Source of the DNA: Streptomyces sp. QL37
GTDB lineage: Bacteria > Actinomycetota > Actinomycetes > Streptomycetales > Streptomycetaceae
Reading direction: 5' to 3'
Assembly: GCF_002941025.1 (NCBI RefSeq)
Contig: NZ_PTJS01000001.1
Coordinates: forward strand, 8,269,765 to 8,333,764
DNA length: 64,000 nucleotides
In this document: one piece after another, positions 44,438 to 54,604 of the stretch
Layout: each line of letters starts with the position of its first letter
Numbering within the stretch: position 1 is the first letter of the stretch
Translations under genes and position numbers: made by a program
The notes under the pieces: model-generated
Database searches by the model: none
What the model saw: only the letters and a program-made list of their open reading frames with translations
Told to the model about the DNA's origin: nothing

Positions 44438-45429
44438 AACCCTTCGCCTATCTGCGCCCCGCCACCGTGGCCGAAGCCGTCCGGGCGGGCGCCGGACACC
44501 CCGGCGCACGCTTTCTGGGGGGCGGGACCAATCTCGTCGACCTGATGAAACTCGGCGTGGAGTCGCCCGGCCTGCTCGTCGACGTCAGCCGGCTGCCGCT
44601 GGACCGGGTGACACGGACGGACGACGGTGGTCTCCGGATCGGCGCGACCGTGCGCAACAGCGACCTCGCCGCCCACCCGGACGTACGGAGCGGCTATCCC
44701 GCCCTCTCGCAGGCTCTGCTGGCCGGTGCGTCCGGGCAGCTCCGGAACACCGCCACCACCGGCGGGAACCTGCTTCAGCGCACCCGGTGCCCGTACTTCC
44801 AGGACGTCTCCAAGCCCTGCAACAAACGGATCCCCGGCTCGGGCTGTCCTGCGCGGGAGGGAGCACACCGCGATCTCGCGGTGCTGGGCCACTCCCAGGA
44901 CTGCGTCGCCACCAACCCCTCGGACATGGCGGTCGCACTCGCCGCCCTCGACGCCGCCGTCCTGCTGCACGGCCCCGAGGGGGAGCGGACCGTGCCCGTG
45001 ACCGACTTCCACCGGCTGCCCGGCGACAACCCGGACCAGGACACGGTGATCCGCCCGGGCGAGCTCATCACCGAAGTGGTGCTGCCGCCGCCTCCCGCCG
45101 GAGCCGCCTCCCTGTACCGCAAGGCCCGGGACCGCGCCTCGTACGCCTTCGCCCTGGCCTCCGTCGCGGCCGTCCTGAGTGTGCGCGACGGCCGCGTCGA
45201 CCGCGCCTCGCTCGCCTTCGGCGGGCTCGCGCACCGGCCGTGGCGTGCCCGGGTGGCCGAGGACGTGCTGCGCGGGGCCCCCGCGAACGAGGACACCTTC
45301 ACGCGCGCGGTGGACGCCGAGCTCGCGGCGGCCAGACCCCTGCGCGACAACGGCTTCAAGGTGGACCTGGCCCGCCGGCTGGCTGTCGGCAGCCTGGCCG
45401 AACTCACCACCGAGGCCGCGGCCGGCTGA
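44434..45429 (+). CDS. Molybdenum aldehyde dehydrogenase, FAD subunit with extra Fe-S motif (PaoB-type)
   Basis: A 331-aa FAD subunit. ARFLGGGTNLVDLMKLG binds FAD; ATTGGNLLQRTRCPYFQ and NPSDMAVALAALDA are family segments. Cysteines in CPYFQDVSKPCNKRIPGSGC and the later SQDCVATN match the [4Fe-4S]-binding insert of PaoB rather than ordinary xanthine dehydrogenase. It passes electrons from the 2Fe-2S subunit to FAD and then to an external acceptor. The GTG start overlaps the previous stop. Confidence 0.92.
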   Translation: MKPFAYLRPATVAEAVRAGAGHPGARFLGGGTNLVDLMKLGVESPGLLVDVSRLPLDRVTRTDDGGLRIGATVRNSDLAAHPDVRSGYPALSQALLAGASGQLRNTATTGGNLLQRTRCPYFQDVSKPCNKRIPGSGCPAREGAHRDLAVLGHSQDCVATNPSDMAVALAALDAAVLLHGPEGERTVPVTDFHRLPGDNPDQDTVIRPGELITEVVLPPPPAGAASLYRKARDRASYAFALASVAAVLSVRDGRVDRASLAFGGLAHRPWRARVAEDVLRGAPANEDTFTRAVDAELAAARPLRDNGFKVDLARRLAVGSLAELTTEAAAG

Positions 45430-45473
45430 CCCGCCGTCGCCCCGCACACCCCCACGAACCGAGGACTTCCGTC

Positions 45474-47570
45474 ATGAGCGACTCCCCCCGGGCGCTGGGC
45501 GCGCCCGTAGTCCGCCGCGAGGGCCGGGACAAGGTCACCGGCACCGCCCGCTACGCCGCGGAGCACACCACTCAGGGCTGTCTGTACGGCTGGATCGTCC
45601 CCGCCACCGTCGCGAGCGGGCGCGTCACCGCGATCCGTACCGCCGACGCGCTCGCGGTGCCCGGGGTGCACACCGTCCTGACCCACGACAACGCGCCGCG
45701 GCTGAAGGAGCCCGACGACCCGATCCTCGCCGTGCTCCAGGACGACCGGGTGCCGCACCGGGGCTGGCCCGTCGCCCTCGTCCTGGCGGAGAGCCTGGAA
45801 TCCGCGCGGGCCGGCGCGGAGGCTGTGCACGTCGAATACGCCACCACCGGGCACGATGTCGTCCTCACCGGTGACCACCCGGGCCTCTACACCCCCGAGG
45901 AGGCGAACGGCGGCCACCCGGCTCTTCGCGAACGCGGCGACGCCAAGCGCGCGTTCGACGCCGCGCCCGTGCGGATCGACGCCACCTACACGCTGCGCGG
46001 GCTGCACAACCACCCCATGGAGCCGCACGCCTCCACCGCGCGCTGGGCCGACGGACACCTGACCGTCCACGACTCCAGCCAGGGAGCGACCGCCGTCCGT
46101 GCGAGCCTCGCGTCGGCCCTTGGGCTCGACCCGGACCGCATCACCGTCATCTCCGAACACGTCGGCGGCGGCTTCGGCTCCAAGGGCACCCCGCGCCCCC
46201 AGGCCGTCCTCGCCGCGATGGCCACGCGGCACACCGGTCTCCCGGTCCAGCTCGCCCTGCCCCGGCGGTACATGCCCGCGATCGTCGGGCACCGCGCACC
46301 CACCCTGCAGCGGGTCCGGCTGGGCGCCGACCGCGACGGCGTCCTCTCCAGCGTCTCCCACGAGATCGTCACGCACACCTCGCGGATCAAGGAGTTCGTC
46401 GAGCAGGCCGCCGTACCCGCCCGCATCATGTACGCCTCGCCCCACAGCCGCACGGAGCACCGGGTGGCGGCACTCGACGTGCCCAGTCCCTCCTGGATGC
46501 GTGCACCGGGGGAGGCCTCGGGGATGTACGCGCTGGAGTCGGCCATGGACGAACTGGCGAACGCCCTCGGCCTCGACCCCGTCGAGCTCAGGCTGCGCAA
46601 CGAACCGCAGACCGAGCCCGACAGCGGGCGCCCGTTCAGCAGCCGCAACCTCGCCGCCTGTCTGAGCGAGGGCGCCCGGCGCTTCGGCTGGCACGACCGG
46701 GACCCGCAGCCCGCCACCCGTGAGGACGGGCCCTGGCTGCTCGGCACCGGCGTCGCCTCCGCGACGTACCCGGTACTCGTCTCGAAGGCGGCCGCCTCGG
46801 CGCAGGCCGCTGCCGACGGCTCCTACCGCATCGGGGTCAACGCCACCGACATCGGCACCGGCGCCCGCACCGTCCTGGCGCAGATCGCCGCCTCGGTCCT
46901 GGGCACACCCCAGGAGAACGTGACGATCGACATCGGCAACAGCGATCTGCCCGACGCACCCGTCGCGGGCGGCTCGTCGGGCACCGCCTCCTGGGGTTCC
47001 GCGGTGCACAAGGCGGCCACCGCCCTGGTGCGCCGGCTCGAAGGGCACGCGGGGCCGCTCCCGCCGGAGGGGATCACCGTCACCGCCGACACCGGCGAGG
47101 AGGCGGCGCGGGAATCCCCGTACGCACGGCACGCCTTCGGCGCCCACTTCGCGGAGGTGGCGGTCGACTCCCTCACCGGCGAGGTCCGGGTGCGCAGACT
47201 GCTCGGTGTGTACGCCGCCGGACGCATCCTCAACTCCCGTACGGCACGCTCCCAGTTCATCGGCGGCATGGTGATGGGCCTCGGCATGGCCCTCACCGAG
47301 GGCAGCACCATGGATCCCGCCTTCGGTGACTTCACCGAGAGCGACCTGGCGTCCTACCACGTGCCCTCCTGCGCCGACGTCCCCGACATCCAGGCGCACT
47401 GGATCGAGGAGGACGACCCGCATCTCAACCCCATGGGCAGCAAGGGCATCGGCGAGATCGGCATCGTCGGAACCGCGGCCGCGATCGGGAACGCCGTGCG
47501 GCACGCCACCGGCGCCCGGGTGCGCGAACTCCCCCTCACCCCGGACAAACTGCTGCCCTACCTGCCGTGA
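45474..47570 (+). CDS. Molybdenum aldehyde dehydrogenase, molybdopterin catalytic subunit (PaoC-type)
   Basis: A 698-aa catalytic subunit. DKVTGTARYAAEH starts the first domain; HNHPMEPHASTARW and EHVGGGFGSKGTPRPQ bind the cofactor; MRAPGEASGMYALESAMDELA is the central helix; GSKGIGEIGIVGTAAA near residue 655 holds the conserved catalytic glutamate. It hydroxylates aldehydes or similar substrates at a molybdenum site. The PaoB-type partner favours aldehydes over xanthine (inference). No dedicated XdhC/PaoD maturation gene is beside it. Confidence 0.93.
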   Translation: MSDSPRALGAPVVRREGRDKVTGTARYAAEHTTQGCLYGWIVPATVASGRVTAIRTADALAVPGVHTVLTHDNAPRLKEPDDPILAVLQDDRVPHRGWPVALVLAESLESARAGAEAVHVEYATTGHDVVLTGDHPGLYTPEEANGGHPALRERGDAKRAFDAAPVRIDATYTLRGLHNHPMEPHASTARWADGHLTVHDSSQGATAVRASLASALGLDPDRITVISEHVGGGFGSKGTPRPQAVLAAMATRHTGLPVQLALPRRYMPAIVGHRAPTLQRVRLGADRDGVLSSVSHEIVTHTSRIKEFVEQAAVPARIMYASPHSRTEHRVAALDVPSPSWMRAPGEASGMYALESAMDELANALGLDPVELRLRNEPQTEPDSGRPFSSRNLAACLSEGARRFGWHDRDPQPATREDGPWLLGTGVASATYPVLVSKAAASAQAAADGSYRIGVNATDIGTGARTVLAQIAASVLGTPQENVTIDIGNSDLPDAPVAGGSSGTASWGSAVHKAATALVRRLEGHAGPLPPEGITVTADTGEEAARESPYARHAFGAHFAEVAVDSLTGEVRVRRLLGVYAAGRILNSRTARSQFIGGMVMGLGMALTEGSTMDPAFGDFTESDLASYHVPSCADVPDIQAHWIEEDDPHLNPMGSKGIGEIGIVGTAAAIGNAVRHATGARVRELPLTPDKLLPYLP

Positions 47571-47723
47571 CACCCGGTGCCCGGCTCCCTCGGTTGCGCA
47601 ACCGGCCCCCTCGGGTCACCCTGATGAGTGACCCAGAAGTGATTACTGCTCACGCTTCGTGTTCGGGGGTCGTTGGTTCAAACGGGGTGAAGCACGTGAG
47701 CCTCGCGGTGAGGAGCCTCGACG

Positions 47724-48239
47724 ATGACCGTTCCACTCGACCGGCACTATCTGGTCGAACTGCAGGTGTCGGCAGAGCGCATTTCCCAGCTGCGGCGCAT
47801 AGTCGCAGCACACCTTCGTCACTGGAGTCTCGACCTGCACGTCCGGCCGGTGTGCCGGGCGGCGGAGGAGCTCCTGACGAACGTCCAGCGACACGTCGGC
47901 GACGACAACCACTGCGTCGTCGAGCTCCGCTGGAGCGGCCGGCACCTGACGGTGTCCGTGGCCGACAACGATTCCCGGATGCCCCGGCTGCTCGACGGCG
48001 GTGGCGGCGGCCTCAGCCGCGTCATGGCTCTCAGCGACAGCTGGGGCACCTGCCGGACCACCGACGGCAAGGTCGTGTGGTTCACGCGCTACGCCGAGAC
48101 GCCGTGCACCACCGGACTGCTGCCTCCCACGCCGCTCCCCGGCGGGCGTACGTTCCTCAGCGGCCCGCCGGACGAAGGCGGCCCGGTCGCCGAGAGCAGC
48201 CCGGCGGTCGAGAGCGGCCCGGTGGCCGAACTCGTGTGA
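47724..48239 (+). CDS. RsbW-like ATP-binding protein (HATPase_c_2)
   Basis: A 171-aa single-domain GHKL ATPase of the anti-sigma/serine-kinase type abundant in Streptomyces. The N-box CRAAEELLTNVQRHV binds Mg-ATP and VADNDSRMPRL is the G1 box; GGGGLSRVMALSDSWG is the lid and G2 region. The C-terminal 30 residues contain a short imperfect repeat (GPVAESSPAVESGPVAE) outside the fold. No sigma factor or antagonist gene is next to it, so its partner is unknown. Confidence 0.85.
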   Translation: MTVPLDRHYLVELQVSAERISQLRRIVAAHLRHWSLDLHVRPVCRAAEELLTNVQRHVGDDNHCVVELRWSGRHLTVSVADNDSRMPRLLDGGGGGLSRVMALSDSWGTCRTTDGKVVWFTRYAETPCTTGLLPPTPLPGGRTFLSGPPDEGGPVAESSPAVESGPVAELV

Positions 48240-48387
48240 CGAACAGCCCGGTGCCGGCCCGGCCGGCGCGGACGGTGTGCCCGCGGCACGCATGATCCGT
48301 GCCGGCCGGGTACGTGTGCGGGAGAGCCGCGTTGCGCGCTGCGGCGTGGCGCGGCACGGTCGAAGAACAACGCAAGGAGGCATTGCC

Positions 48388-49788
48388 ATGCCCATCGCGA
48401 CGGTCAATCCCGCGAACGGCGAGACGCTCAGGACATTCGACGCGCTGGACGAGCGGGAGACCGAGCGCAGGCTCGCCGCCGCGCACCGCGCGTTCCGCAG
48501 CTACCGCACCACGGACTTCGCCGAGCGCGCCCGTCTGCTGAACCGGGCCGCCGATCTCCTCGACGCGGACCAGCAGGACATCGCCCGCACCATGACCACC
48601 GAGATGGGCAAGCCGGTCAAGGCCGCCCGCGCCGAGGCCGCCAAGTGCGCCAAGGCGATGCGCTGGTACGCGGCCAACGCCGAACGCCTGCTCGCCGACG
48701 AGCACCCCGCCGACACCGACGTCAAGGACTCCGGTGCCTCCCGCGCCCGGGTGCACTACCGGCCGCTGGGCGTCGTGCTCGCCGTGATGCCGTGGAACTT
48801 CCCGCTCTGGCAGGTCATGCGCTTCGCCGCGCCGGCCCTCATGGCGGGCAACACCGGCCTTCTCAAGCACGCCTCGAACGTGCCGCAGACCGCTCTGTAC
48901 ATCGAGGACCTGTTCACCAGGGCCGGGTTCCCCGCAGGCTGCTTCCAGACGCTCCTCATCGGCTCGGGCGCCGTCGAGGCCGTCCTGCGTGACCCCCGGG
49001 TCGCCGCGGCGACGCTCACCGGCAGCGAACCGGCGGGCCGCGCGGTCGCGTCCGTCGCCGGCGACGAGGTCAAGAAGACCGTGCTGGAACTCGGCGGCAG
49101 CGATCCCTACGTCGTCCTGCCCTCGGCGGACATCGAGAAGGCCGCGGAGACCGCGGTGACCGCCCGCGTCCAGAACAACGGCCAGTCGTGCATCGCAGCC
49201 AAGCGCTTCATCGTCCACGCGGACGTCTACGACGCCTTCACCGAGAGGTTCACCGCGGGGATGCGGGCGCTGACCGTCGGCGACCCGCTGGAGGAGTCGA
49301 CCGACGTGGGGCCCCTCTCCAGCGAACAGGGCCGCACCGACCTGGAGGAGCTCGTCGAGGACGCCCTCGGAAAGGGTGCCACCGCGCTGTGCGGCGGCGG
49401 CCGGCCCGACGGGCTGGACCGCGGCTGGTTCCACGAGCCCACCGTACTCACCGGGATCACCCCGGACATGCGCATCCACCGCGAGGAGACCTTCGGCCCG
49501 GTGGCGACGCTCTACCGGGTGGCGGACCTCGACGAGGCCGTGGAACTCGCCAACGACACCCCCTTCGGGCTCAGCTCCAACGTCTGGACGCGTGACCAGG
49601 CGGAGATGGACCGCTGCGTGCGCGACCTGGAGGCCGGCGGGGTGTTCTTCAACGGCATGACGGCCTCCCATCCGGCGCTGCCGTTCGGCGGGGTGAAGCG
49701 GTCCGGCTACGGGCGGGAGCTCGCGGGGCACGGCATCCGCGAGTTCTGCAACGCCACCACCGTCTGGTACGGCCCGGACGCCGGCTAG
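48388..49788 (+). CDS. Succinate-semialdehyde dehydrogenase (NAD(P)+), aldehyde dehydrogenase family
   Basis: A 466-aa [26 protein letters not shown] is the cofactor-binding start, [15 protein letters not shown] segment [18 protein letters not shown] follows, [10 protein letters not shown] carries the general-base glutamate, and [12 protein letters not shown] carries the nucleophilic cysteine. Overall pattern and length fit GabD/Sad-type succinate-semialdehyde dehydrogenases, though the substrate is not certain. AAGGAGG precedes the ATG. The phosphoketolase gene follows after 21 bases, so they share an operon. Confidence 0.88.
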   Translation: MPIATVNPANGETLRTFDALDERETERRLAAAHRAFRSYRTTDFAERARLLNRAADLLDADQQDIARTMTTEMGKPVKAARAEAAKCAKAMRWYAANAERLLADEHPADTDVKDSGASRARVHYRPLGVVLAVMPWNFPLWQVMRFAAPALMAGNTGLLKHASNVPQTALYIEDLFTRAGFPAGCFQTLLIGSGAVEAVLRDPRVAAATLTGSEPAGRAVASVAGDEVKKTVLELGGSDPYVVLPSADIEKAAETAVTARVQNNGQSCIAAKRFIVHADVYDAFTERFTAGMRALTVGDPLEESTDVGPLSSEQGRTDLEELVEDALGKGATALCGGGRPDGLDRGWFHEPTVLTGITPDMRIHREETFGPVATLYRVADLDEAVELANDTPFGLSSNVWTRDQAEMDRCVRDLEAGGVFFNGMTASHPALPFGGVKRSGYGRELAGHGIREFCNATTVWYGPDAG

Positions 49789-49809
49789 TCCTGCCCAGGG
49801 AGACGCCTG

Positions 49810-52197
49810 ATGACCGATGCCCGAACACCGACCGGGGCACCCACCCTGTCCGACACCGAGACCGCCGCGCTCGACGCGCACTGGCGCGCCGCCAACTACC
49901 TCGCGGTCGGCCAGATCTACCTGATGGCCAACCCCCTCCTCGAGGAGCCGCTGGCCCCCGAGCACATCAAACCGAGGCTCCTCGGCCACTGGGGAACCTC
50001 GCCCGGGCTGAACCTGGTCCACACCCATCTCAACAGGGTCGTCAAGGCACGGAACCGGCAGGCCCTCTGCGTCTGGGGACCGGGCCACGGCGGCCCCGCC
50101 GTCCTCGCCAACTCCTGGCTGGAGGGCAGCTATTCCGAGACGTACCCCGATGTGAGCCGCGACCGCGCCGGAATGGGAGCTCTGTTCAAGCAGTTCTCCT
50201 TCCCCGGCGGTGTGCCCAGCCACGTCGCCCCGGAGACCCCCGGCTCCATCCACGAGGGCGGCGAGCTGGGATACGCGCTCACCCACGCCTACGGAGCGGC
50301 CTTCGACCACCCGGACCTGCTCGTCGCCTGTGTCGTCGGGGACGGAGAGGCGGAGACGGGGCCGCTGGCCGCGTCCTGGCACTCGAACAAGTTCCTCGAC
50401 CCCGTCCACGACGGCGCTGTCCTGCCGATCCTCCATCTCAACGGATACAAGATCGCGAACCCGACGGTGCTCGCCCGGCTCCCCCAGGACGAACTCGACG
50501 CGCTCCTGCGCGGATACGGCCACGACCCGGTCCACGTCGAAGGCGACGAGCCCGCCGCGGTCCACCGCGCGCTGGCCGCCGCCATGGACCTCGCCGTGGA
50601 CCGCATCGAGGAGTATCAGCGAGCGGCCCGCACCGAGGGCGTCTCCGCGCGTCCCCGCTGGCCGATGATCGTGCTGCGCACCCCCAAGGGCTGGACCGGG
50701 CCCGAGGAGGTGGACGGCGTCCCCGTCGAGAACACCTGGCGCGCTCACCAGGTCCCGCTGCCCGGTGTCCGGGGCGACCCCGACCACCTGCGCCAGCTCG
50801 AGGAGTGGATGCGCTCCTACCGGCCCGAGGAACTCTTCGACTCCGAGGGCCGCCCCACCGCCCAGGTCCTGGACTGCGTCCCCGAGGGCGCCGCCCGGCT
50901 CGGCTCGACGCCGTACGCCAACGGCGGGCTGCTCCTGCGCGATCTGCCGCTTCCCCCGCTCGAGGACCACGCGGTACGGGTCGACAAGCCGGGGACCGCC
51001 GTGCACGAGCCCACCCGGGTCCTGGGCGGACTCCTCGAAGACGTCATGGCGGCCACCGCCGGCCGCAGGAACTTCCGTGTGGTGGGCCCCGACGAGACCG
51101 AGTCCAACCGCCTGGGCGCGCTCTACGAAGCCACCGGCAAGGCATGGCAGGCGGAGATCCTCCCGACCGACGAGCACCTGGCCCGCGACGGCCGGGTGAT
51201 GGAAGTGCTCTCGGAACACCTCTGCCAGGGCTGGCTGGAGGGATACCTCCTCACCGGGCGGCACGGGCTGTTCTCCTCGTACGAGGCCTTCGCCCATATC
51301 GTCGACTCGATGGTCAACCAGCACATCAAATGGCTGCGCACCTCCCGCAGGCTGCACTGGCGCGCGCCCATCGCGTCCCTGAACTACCTGCTCACCTCGC
51401 ACGTCTGGCGTCAGGACCACAACGGCTTCTCGCACCAGGACCCGGGGTTCGTCGACCACATCCTCAACAAGAGCCCCGAGGTCGTCCGGGTCTATCTGCC
51501 GCCGGACGCCAACACCCTGCTGTCCACCGCCGACCACGTCCTGCGCAGCCGCGACTACGTCAACGTGATCGTCGCCGGCAAGCAGCCGGGCTTCGACTGG
51601 CTCACCCTCGACGAGGCCCGCGCGCACTGCGCCCGCGGAGCCGGGGTGTGGGAATGGGCAGGCACCGAGGACGGCGGCCGCGAGCCCGACGTCGTGCTGG
51701 CCTGCGCCGGGGACGTACCCACGCTGGAGACGATGGCCGCGGCCTCGCTGCTGCGGCGTCACCTCCCGGATCTCGCCGTGCGCGTGGTCAACGTGGTCGA
51801 CATGACGCGGCTGCTGCCTCACGACGAGCACCCGCACGGGATGCCGGACGCGGAGTACGACTCCCTCTTCACCCGGGACAAGCCCGTGATCTTCGCCTAC
51901 CACGGCTATCCCTGGCTGGTGCACCGTCTCGCGTACCGGCGGGCGGGCCACGCCCATCTGCACGTCCGGGGCTACAAGGAGGAGGGGACCACCACCACGC
52001 CGTTCGACATGGTGGTCCGCAACGACCTGGACCGCTACAGGCTGGTCATGGACGTGGTCGACCGGGTGCCCGGTCTGGGGGTCCGTGCCGTCGCCGTACG
52101 GCAGGCGATGGCGGACGTACGCACCCGCCACCACGACTGGATCCGGGAGCACGGCACGGACCTGCCCGAGGTGGCCGACTGGACCTGGGAGGGCTGA
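49810..52197 (+). CDS. xfp: Phosphoketolase (xylulose-5-P / fructose-6-P)
   Basis: A 795-aa thiamin-diphosphate enzyme that cleaves xylulose-5-phosphate or fructose-6-phosphate with phosphate to acetyl-phosphate. Signature 1 is [19 protein letters not shown]; signature 2 (ThDP/Mg) is [21 protein letters not shown] split across residues ~175-195. N-terminal [17 protein letters not shown] and the C-terminal [20 protein letters not shown] segment ([17 protein letters not shown]) are conserved. The length is as expected. It follows an aldehyde dehydrogenase gene. Confidence 0.95.
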   Translation: MTDARTPTGAPTLSDTETAALDAHWRAANYLAVGQIYLMANPLLEEPLAPEHIKPRLLGHWGTSPGLNLVHTHLNRVVKARNRQALCVWGPGHGGPAVLANSWLEGSYSETYPDVSRDRAGMGALFKQFSFPGGVPSHVAPETPGSIHEGGELGYALTHAYGAAFDHPDLLVACVVGDGEAETGPLAASWHSNKFLDPVHDGAVLPILHLNGYKIANPTVLARLPQDELDALLRGYGHDPVHVEGDEPAAVHRALAAAMDLAVDRIEEYQRAARTEGVSARPRWPMIVLRTPKGWTGPEEVDGVPVENTWRAHQVPLPGVRGDPDHLRQLEEWMRSYRPEELFDSEGRPTAQVLDCVPEGAARLGSTPYANGGLLLRDLPLPPLEDHAVRVDKPGTAVHEPTRVLGGLLEDVMAATAGRRNFRVVGPDETESNRLGALYEATGKAWQAEILPTDEHLARDGRVMEVLSEHLCQGWLEGYLLTGRHGLFSSYEAFAHIVDSMVNQHIKWLRTSRRLHWRAPIASLNYLLTSHVWRQDHNGFSHQDPGFVDHILNKSPEVVRVYLPPDANTLLSTADHVLRSRDYVNVIVAGKQPGFDWLTLDEARAHCARGAGVWEWAGTEDGGREPDVVLACAGDVPTLETMAAASLLRRHLPDLAVRVVNVVDMTRLLPHDEHPHGMPDAEYDSLFTRDKPVIFAYHGYPWLVHRLAYRRAGHAHLHVRGYKEEGTTTTPFDMVVRNDLDRYRLVMDVVDRVPGLGVRAVAVRQAMADVRTRHHDWIREHGTDLPEVADWTWEG

Positions 52198-52220
52198 ACG
52201 CGGGGAGGTGCGCCCCGGCG

Positions 52221-52266
52221 ACGCACTCCGGCCGGTCCGCCTGATCGCGGGCCGGCCGGAGTGCGT
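52221..52266. terminator. Bidirectional terminator hairpin
   Basis: A perfect 15-bp inverted repeat (52221-52235 with 52252-52266, 16-base loop that can pair further) lies between the convergent phosphoketolase gene and the secreted-protein gene. Confidence 0.72.
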
Positions 52267-52277
52267 GGCGCGCAGGC

Positions 52278-52685
52278 TCAGTTCACGGTCGTGCGGACGA
52301 CCGGCGAGACGGCGCCGCCGCCGACGATCCGGAGGGCGTTCTCGCCCTTGATGCCCAGCTTCACGCGGAGGGTGTACTCGCCGCTGGAGGCGGTCCTCAT
52401 CGTGGCGGGCAGGGAGACCCAGCGCTTGCCCTGCTTCTGCTGGAGGGTGACCGGGGTGCCGGAGCCGACGTTCCGTGCGGAGCCGTGGATGCGGAACTCC
52501 TCCCAGGCCGTCACGGTGCGGGCGGTCGCGTGGGCGGAGAGGGCCGGACGCGTCGCCAGGTCCTGCGCGCGCTCCCCGGCCGGCGGGGCGGGGACCCCGG
52601 ACGACGCCGCGGCCCCGCCCACCGCGCCGGCCAGTGCCACCGCTGTCAGCAGGGCCGCCGCCGATGCGCGCCTGAATCGGTCCAT
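52278..52685 (-). CDS. Small secreted protein, beta-sandwich-like
   Basis: A 135-aa exported protein. Signal peptide residues 1-28 (RRASAAALLTAVALAGAVGGAAA). The mature part is strand-rich: TARTVTAWEEFRIHGSARNVG, PVTLQQKQGKRWVSLPA and SGEYTLRVKLGIKGENALRIVG, which looks like a small Ig-like or bacterial surface fold found in Streptomyces secreted proteins. GGAGAG lies six bases before the ATG at 52685. Function unknown. Confidence 0.75.
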   Translation of the reverse strand: MDRFRRASAAALLTAVALAGAVGGAAASSGVPAPPAGERAQDLATRPALSAHATARTVTAWEEFRIHGSARNVGSGTPVTLQQKQGKRWVSLPATMRTASSGEYTLRVKLGIKGENALRIVGGGAVSPVVRTTVN

Positions 52686-52796
52686 GAATGGCTCTCCTTC
52701 GTGCACGACGTGATCAGTGGGATCAACGCGGTGAGATCAACTCCGGAGCGCCAAACCTAGACAAAATTCACATAATCATCACGCAGGGACACGCGG

Positions 52797-53912
52797 TCAG
52801 AAGCGAAGGACCGCTGCGAGCCGGTTGTGGTCCGCCAGGGAGTCGTCGGCGACGAAGGCCACCTCGCATCCCTTGTCCAGCGCCGCCTCGACGAGTTCGT
52901 CGACGATGTCCTCGCGGACCTGGCCGTCCGTCGACGGTGTGACGTCCGGACCCACCGGCTCCAGGTGTCCGTCGGTGACCCTGACCGTCTGCTCGTAGTG
53001 CTCCTCGACGGCGACCAGGCCCGCTCGCCCCTCCCGGACGGCCAGCCACACCTCGTCGAGTCCGCCGGCGAAGGAGCGGCTGCTGTGGGCCTTGTCGAGC
53101 CTGTCCTTGATCCGCGCCGCCGCCTGCTTGCGCCAGTCCTCCAGTGCCGGTGCCAGCTCCTTGGCCAGTTCGGGTGCGGTCGTGTCGGCGGTCGTCCCCT
53201 TCGCGACCCTGCCGACGGCCGGCTTCGCACTCTCGCCCACCTCGTCGAGCAGGGAGAGAGCCGGTGCGAGGCCGACCAGGAACAGGGGGCGCGGGTCCGC
53301 CGCCAGGACCCCGCGCAGCGACTCGTCGACCGTGCGCAGGAAGTTGCGAGCGTCCTCGCTGCTGTAGGTGCTCGGGGTGTCGCCGATCCGCTCCTCGCGC
53401 TGAGGGTTGGGCTCCTCGTGGGGGGCCGTGAGCGGGAAGCCGTCCCTCTTCTCGGGCCGAAGCCCGTCGTTCGTCCCGGAGAACAGGGCGGCGTGCTCCG
53501 CGGACAGGCTGAGGACCCAGAACAGTTGCGCTCCGGCCTTCGCCGCGACCAGGTTGCGGGTGAGGTAGCTGTCGCTCAGGACCACTCGTTCGGGCGCGGT
53601 GCGCGGCAGCTGCCAGATCTGGTACTCGTCGGTGTCGGCGAGGATGACGAGGGAGTCGAGGGCGCGGCGCTGGTCCACCTCGGCCACCGCCCGGTCGAGT
53701 TGCGCCTTCAGCGCGGCCCGGGCCTCGTGGGTCACCCGGGGGTCCGCGTCCAGCCGGTTGCCGGCCTCGGTGACGAGGTTCCGCAGCCGTACGGCGTCCT
53801 GGGCGTTGTCCGGCGCGCGTCGGTGGGTCGGCATCGTGAGCGACAGGGCCGGATAGGGCCTGGTCGCGCGAAGTTCCTGCAACAGGCCGGGCGTCAGGGC
53901 GTCCGTATCCAT
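52797..53912 (-). CDS. baeRF3-type protein (bacterial archaeo-eukaryotic release-factor-like)
   Basis: A 371-aa soluble protein of the bacterial aeRF1-like group: PYPALSLTMPTHRRAPDNAQDAVRLRNL at the start, SLVILADTDEYQIWQLP, LSAEHAALFSGTND, PLFLVGLAPALSLLDEV, and a C-terminal ALDKGCEVAFVADDSLADHNRLAAVLRF. Members are predicted to bind ribosomes or RNA like the domain-2/3 part of release factor eRF1, and may act in rescue or stress; experimental knowledge is slight. GGGAGGG lies before the ATG. Divergent from the DUF1269 gene. Confidence 0.8.
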   Translation of the reverse strand: MDTDALTPGLLQELRATRPYPALSLTMPTHRRAPDNAQDAVRLRNLVTEAGNRLDADPRVTHEARAALKAQLDRAVAEVDQRRALDSLVILADTDEYQIWQLPRTAPERVVLSDSYLTRNLVAAKAGAQLFWVLSLSAEHAALFSGTNDGLRPEKRDGFPLTAPHEEPNPQREERIGDTPSTYSSEDARNFLRTVDESLRGVLAADPRPLFLVGLAPALSLLDEVGESAKPAVGRVAKGTTADTTAPELAKELAPALEDWRKQAAARIKDRLDKAHSSRSFAGGLDEVWLAVREGRAGLVAVEEHYEQTVRVTDGHLEPVGPDVTPSTDGQVREDIVDELVEAALDKGCEVAFVADDSLADHNRLAAVLRF

Positions 53913-54048
53913 CGTTCCCTCCCGGAGGGTTCGGGGTCCGCGGTGCTGGAGCCACCCCTCGGGGCGGAGCGGTCGTCCAACGAGTCAATTCATACCTTTT
54001 GATCCTAATATGGGCGAATTATTCCCTGCGTTTTCGGAGGTAGATGCG

Positions 54049-54543
54049 ATGTCCACGCTCACGGTGTGGAAGTTCCGGACGGCCGAAGCCGCGGAGACCG
54101 TGGAGACCGCTCTGAAGGCCCTCCAGAAGGAAGGGCTGGTCAAGATCCTGGACGCCGCGGTCGTGACCTGGCCGGCCGGGCGTTCCAAGCCGAAGACCAA
54201 GCAGTTGATCAACCTCGTCGGCGCGGGCGCGCTGAGCGGTACCTTCTGGGGAATGCTCTTCGGGCTCATCTTCCTGATGCCTCTGCTGGGCGCGGCCGTC
54301 GGAGCCGCGGCCGGTGCGCTCGGCGGAAGGCTCGCGGACGTGGGCATCGACGACGATTTCATCGCCGAGGTCAAGCAGAAGGTGACGCCCGGGACCTCGG
54401 CGCTCTTCCTGCTCACCATGGCCGAGGTGCCCAGCCGCATCAGCGAGTCGCTGCCCGGAGGCGGCGCCGAACTGCTGCACAGCAACCTCGACGCGGAGCG
54501 AGAGGCCAAGCTCCGCGAGATCTTCGGCGACGACGCGGAATGA
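54049..54543 (+). CDS. DUF1269 membrane-associated protein
   Basis: A 164-aa protein of the DUF1269 family: LTVWKFRTAEAAETVETALKALQKEG, VKILDAAVVTWPAG, then a Gly/Ala-rich hairpin of two membrane segments (~62-100: LSGTFWGMLFGLIFLMPLLG and AAVGAAAGALGGRLADVGID) and SALFLLTMAEVPSRI. These proteins are common under stress regulators; no activity is known. The ATG at 54049 is chosen over 54010 because GGAGGT lies eight bases upstream. The leader is unusually AT-rich. Confidence 0.85.
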   Translation: MSTLTVWKFRTAEAAETVETALKALQKEGLVKILDAAVVTWPAGRSKPKTKQLINLVGAGALSGTFWGMLFGLIFLMPLLGAAVGAAAGALGGRLADVGIDDDFIAEVKQKVTPGTSALFLLTMAEVPSRISESLPGGGAELLHSNLDAEREAKLREIFGDDAE

Positions 54544-54604
54544 CCGAGGGGCCGCTTCTCGCCGGGCTCGCCGGACGCCCCGCGAGGCTTCCGGCAGGCA
54601 CCCG

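Noticed and set aside
47575..47640. Palindrome GGTTGCGCAACC after the molybdenum dehydrogenase genes as a terminator
   Set aside because: The stem is short and its extensions contain several mismatches. It may contribute to termination but cannot be called with confidence.
48157..52152. Very long open frame on the minus strand (about 1331 codons)
   Set aside because: It is the exact antisense of the phosphoketolase and aldehyde dehydrogenase genes, both of which have complete catalytic motifs. Long antisense frames are expected in high-GC DNA.
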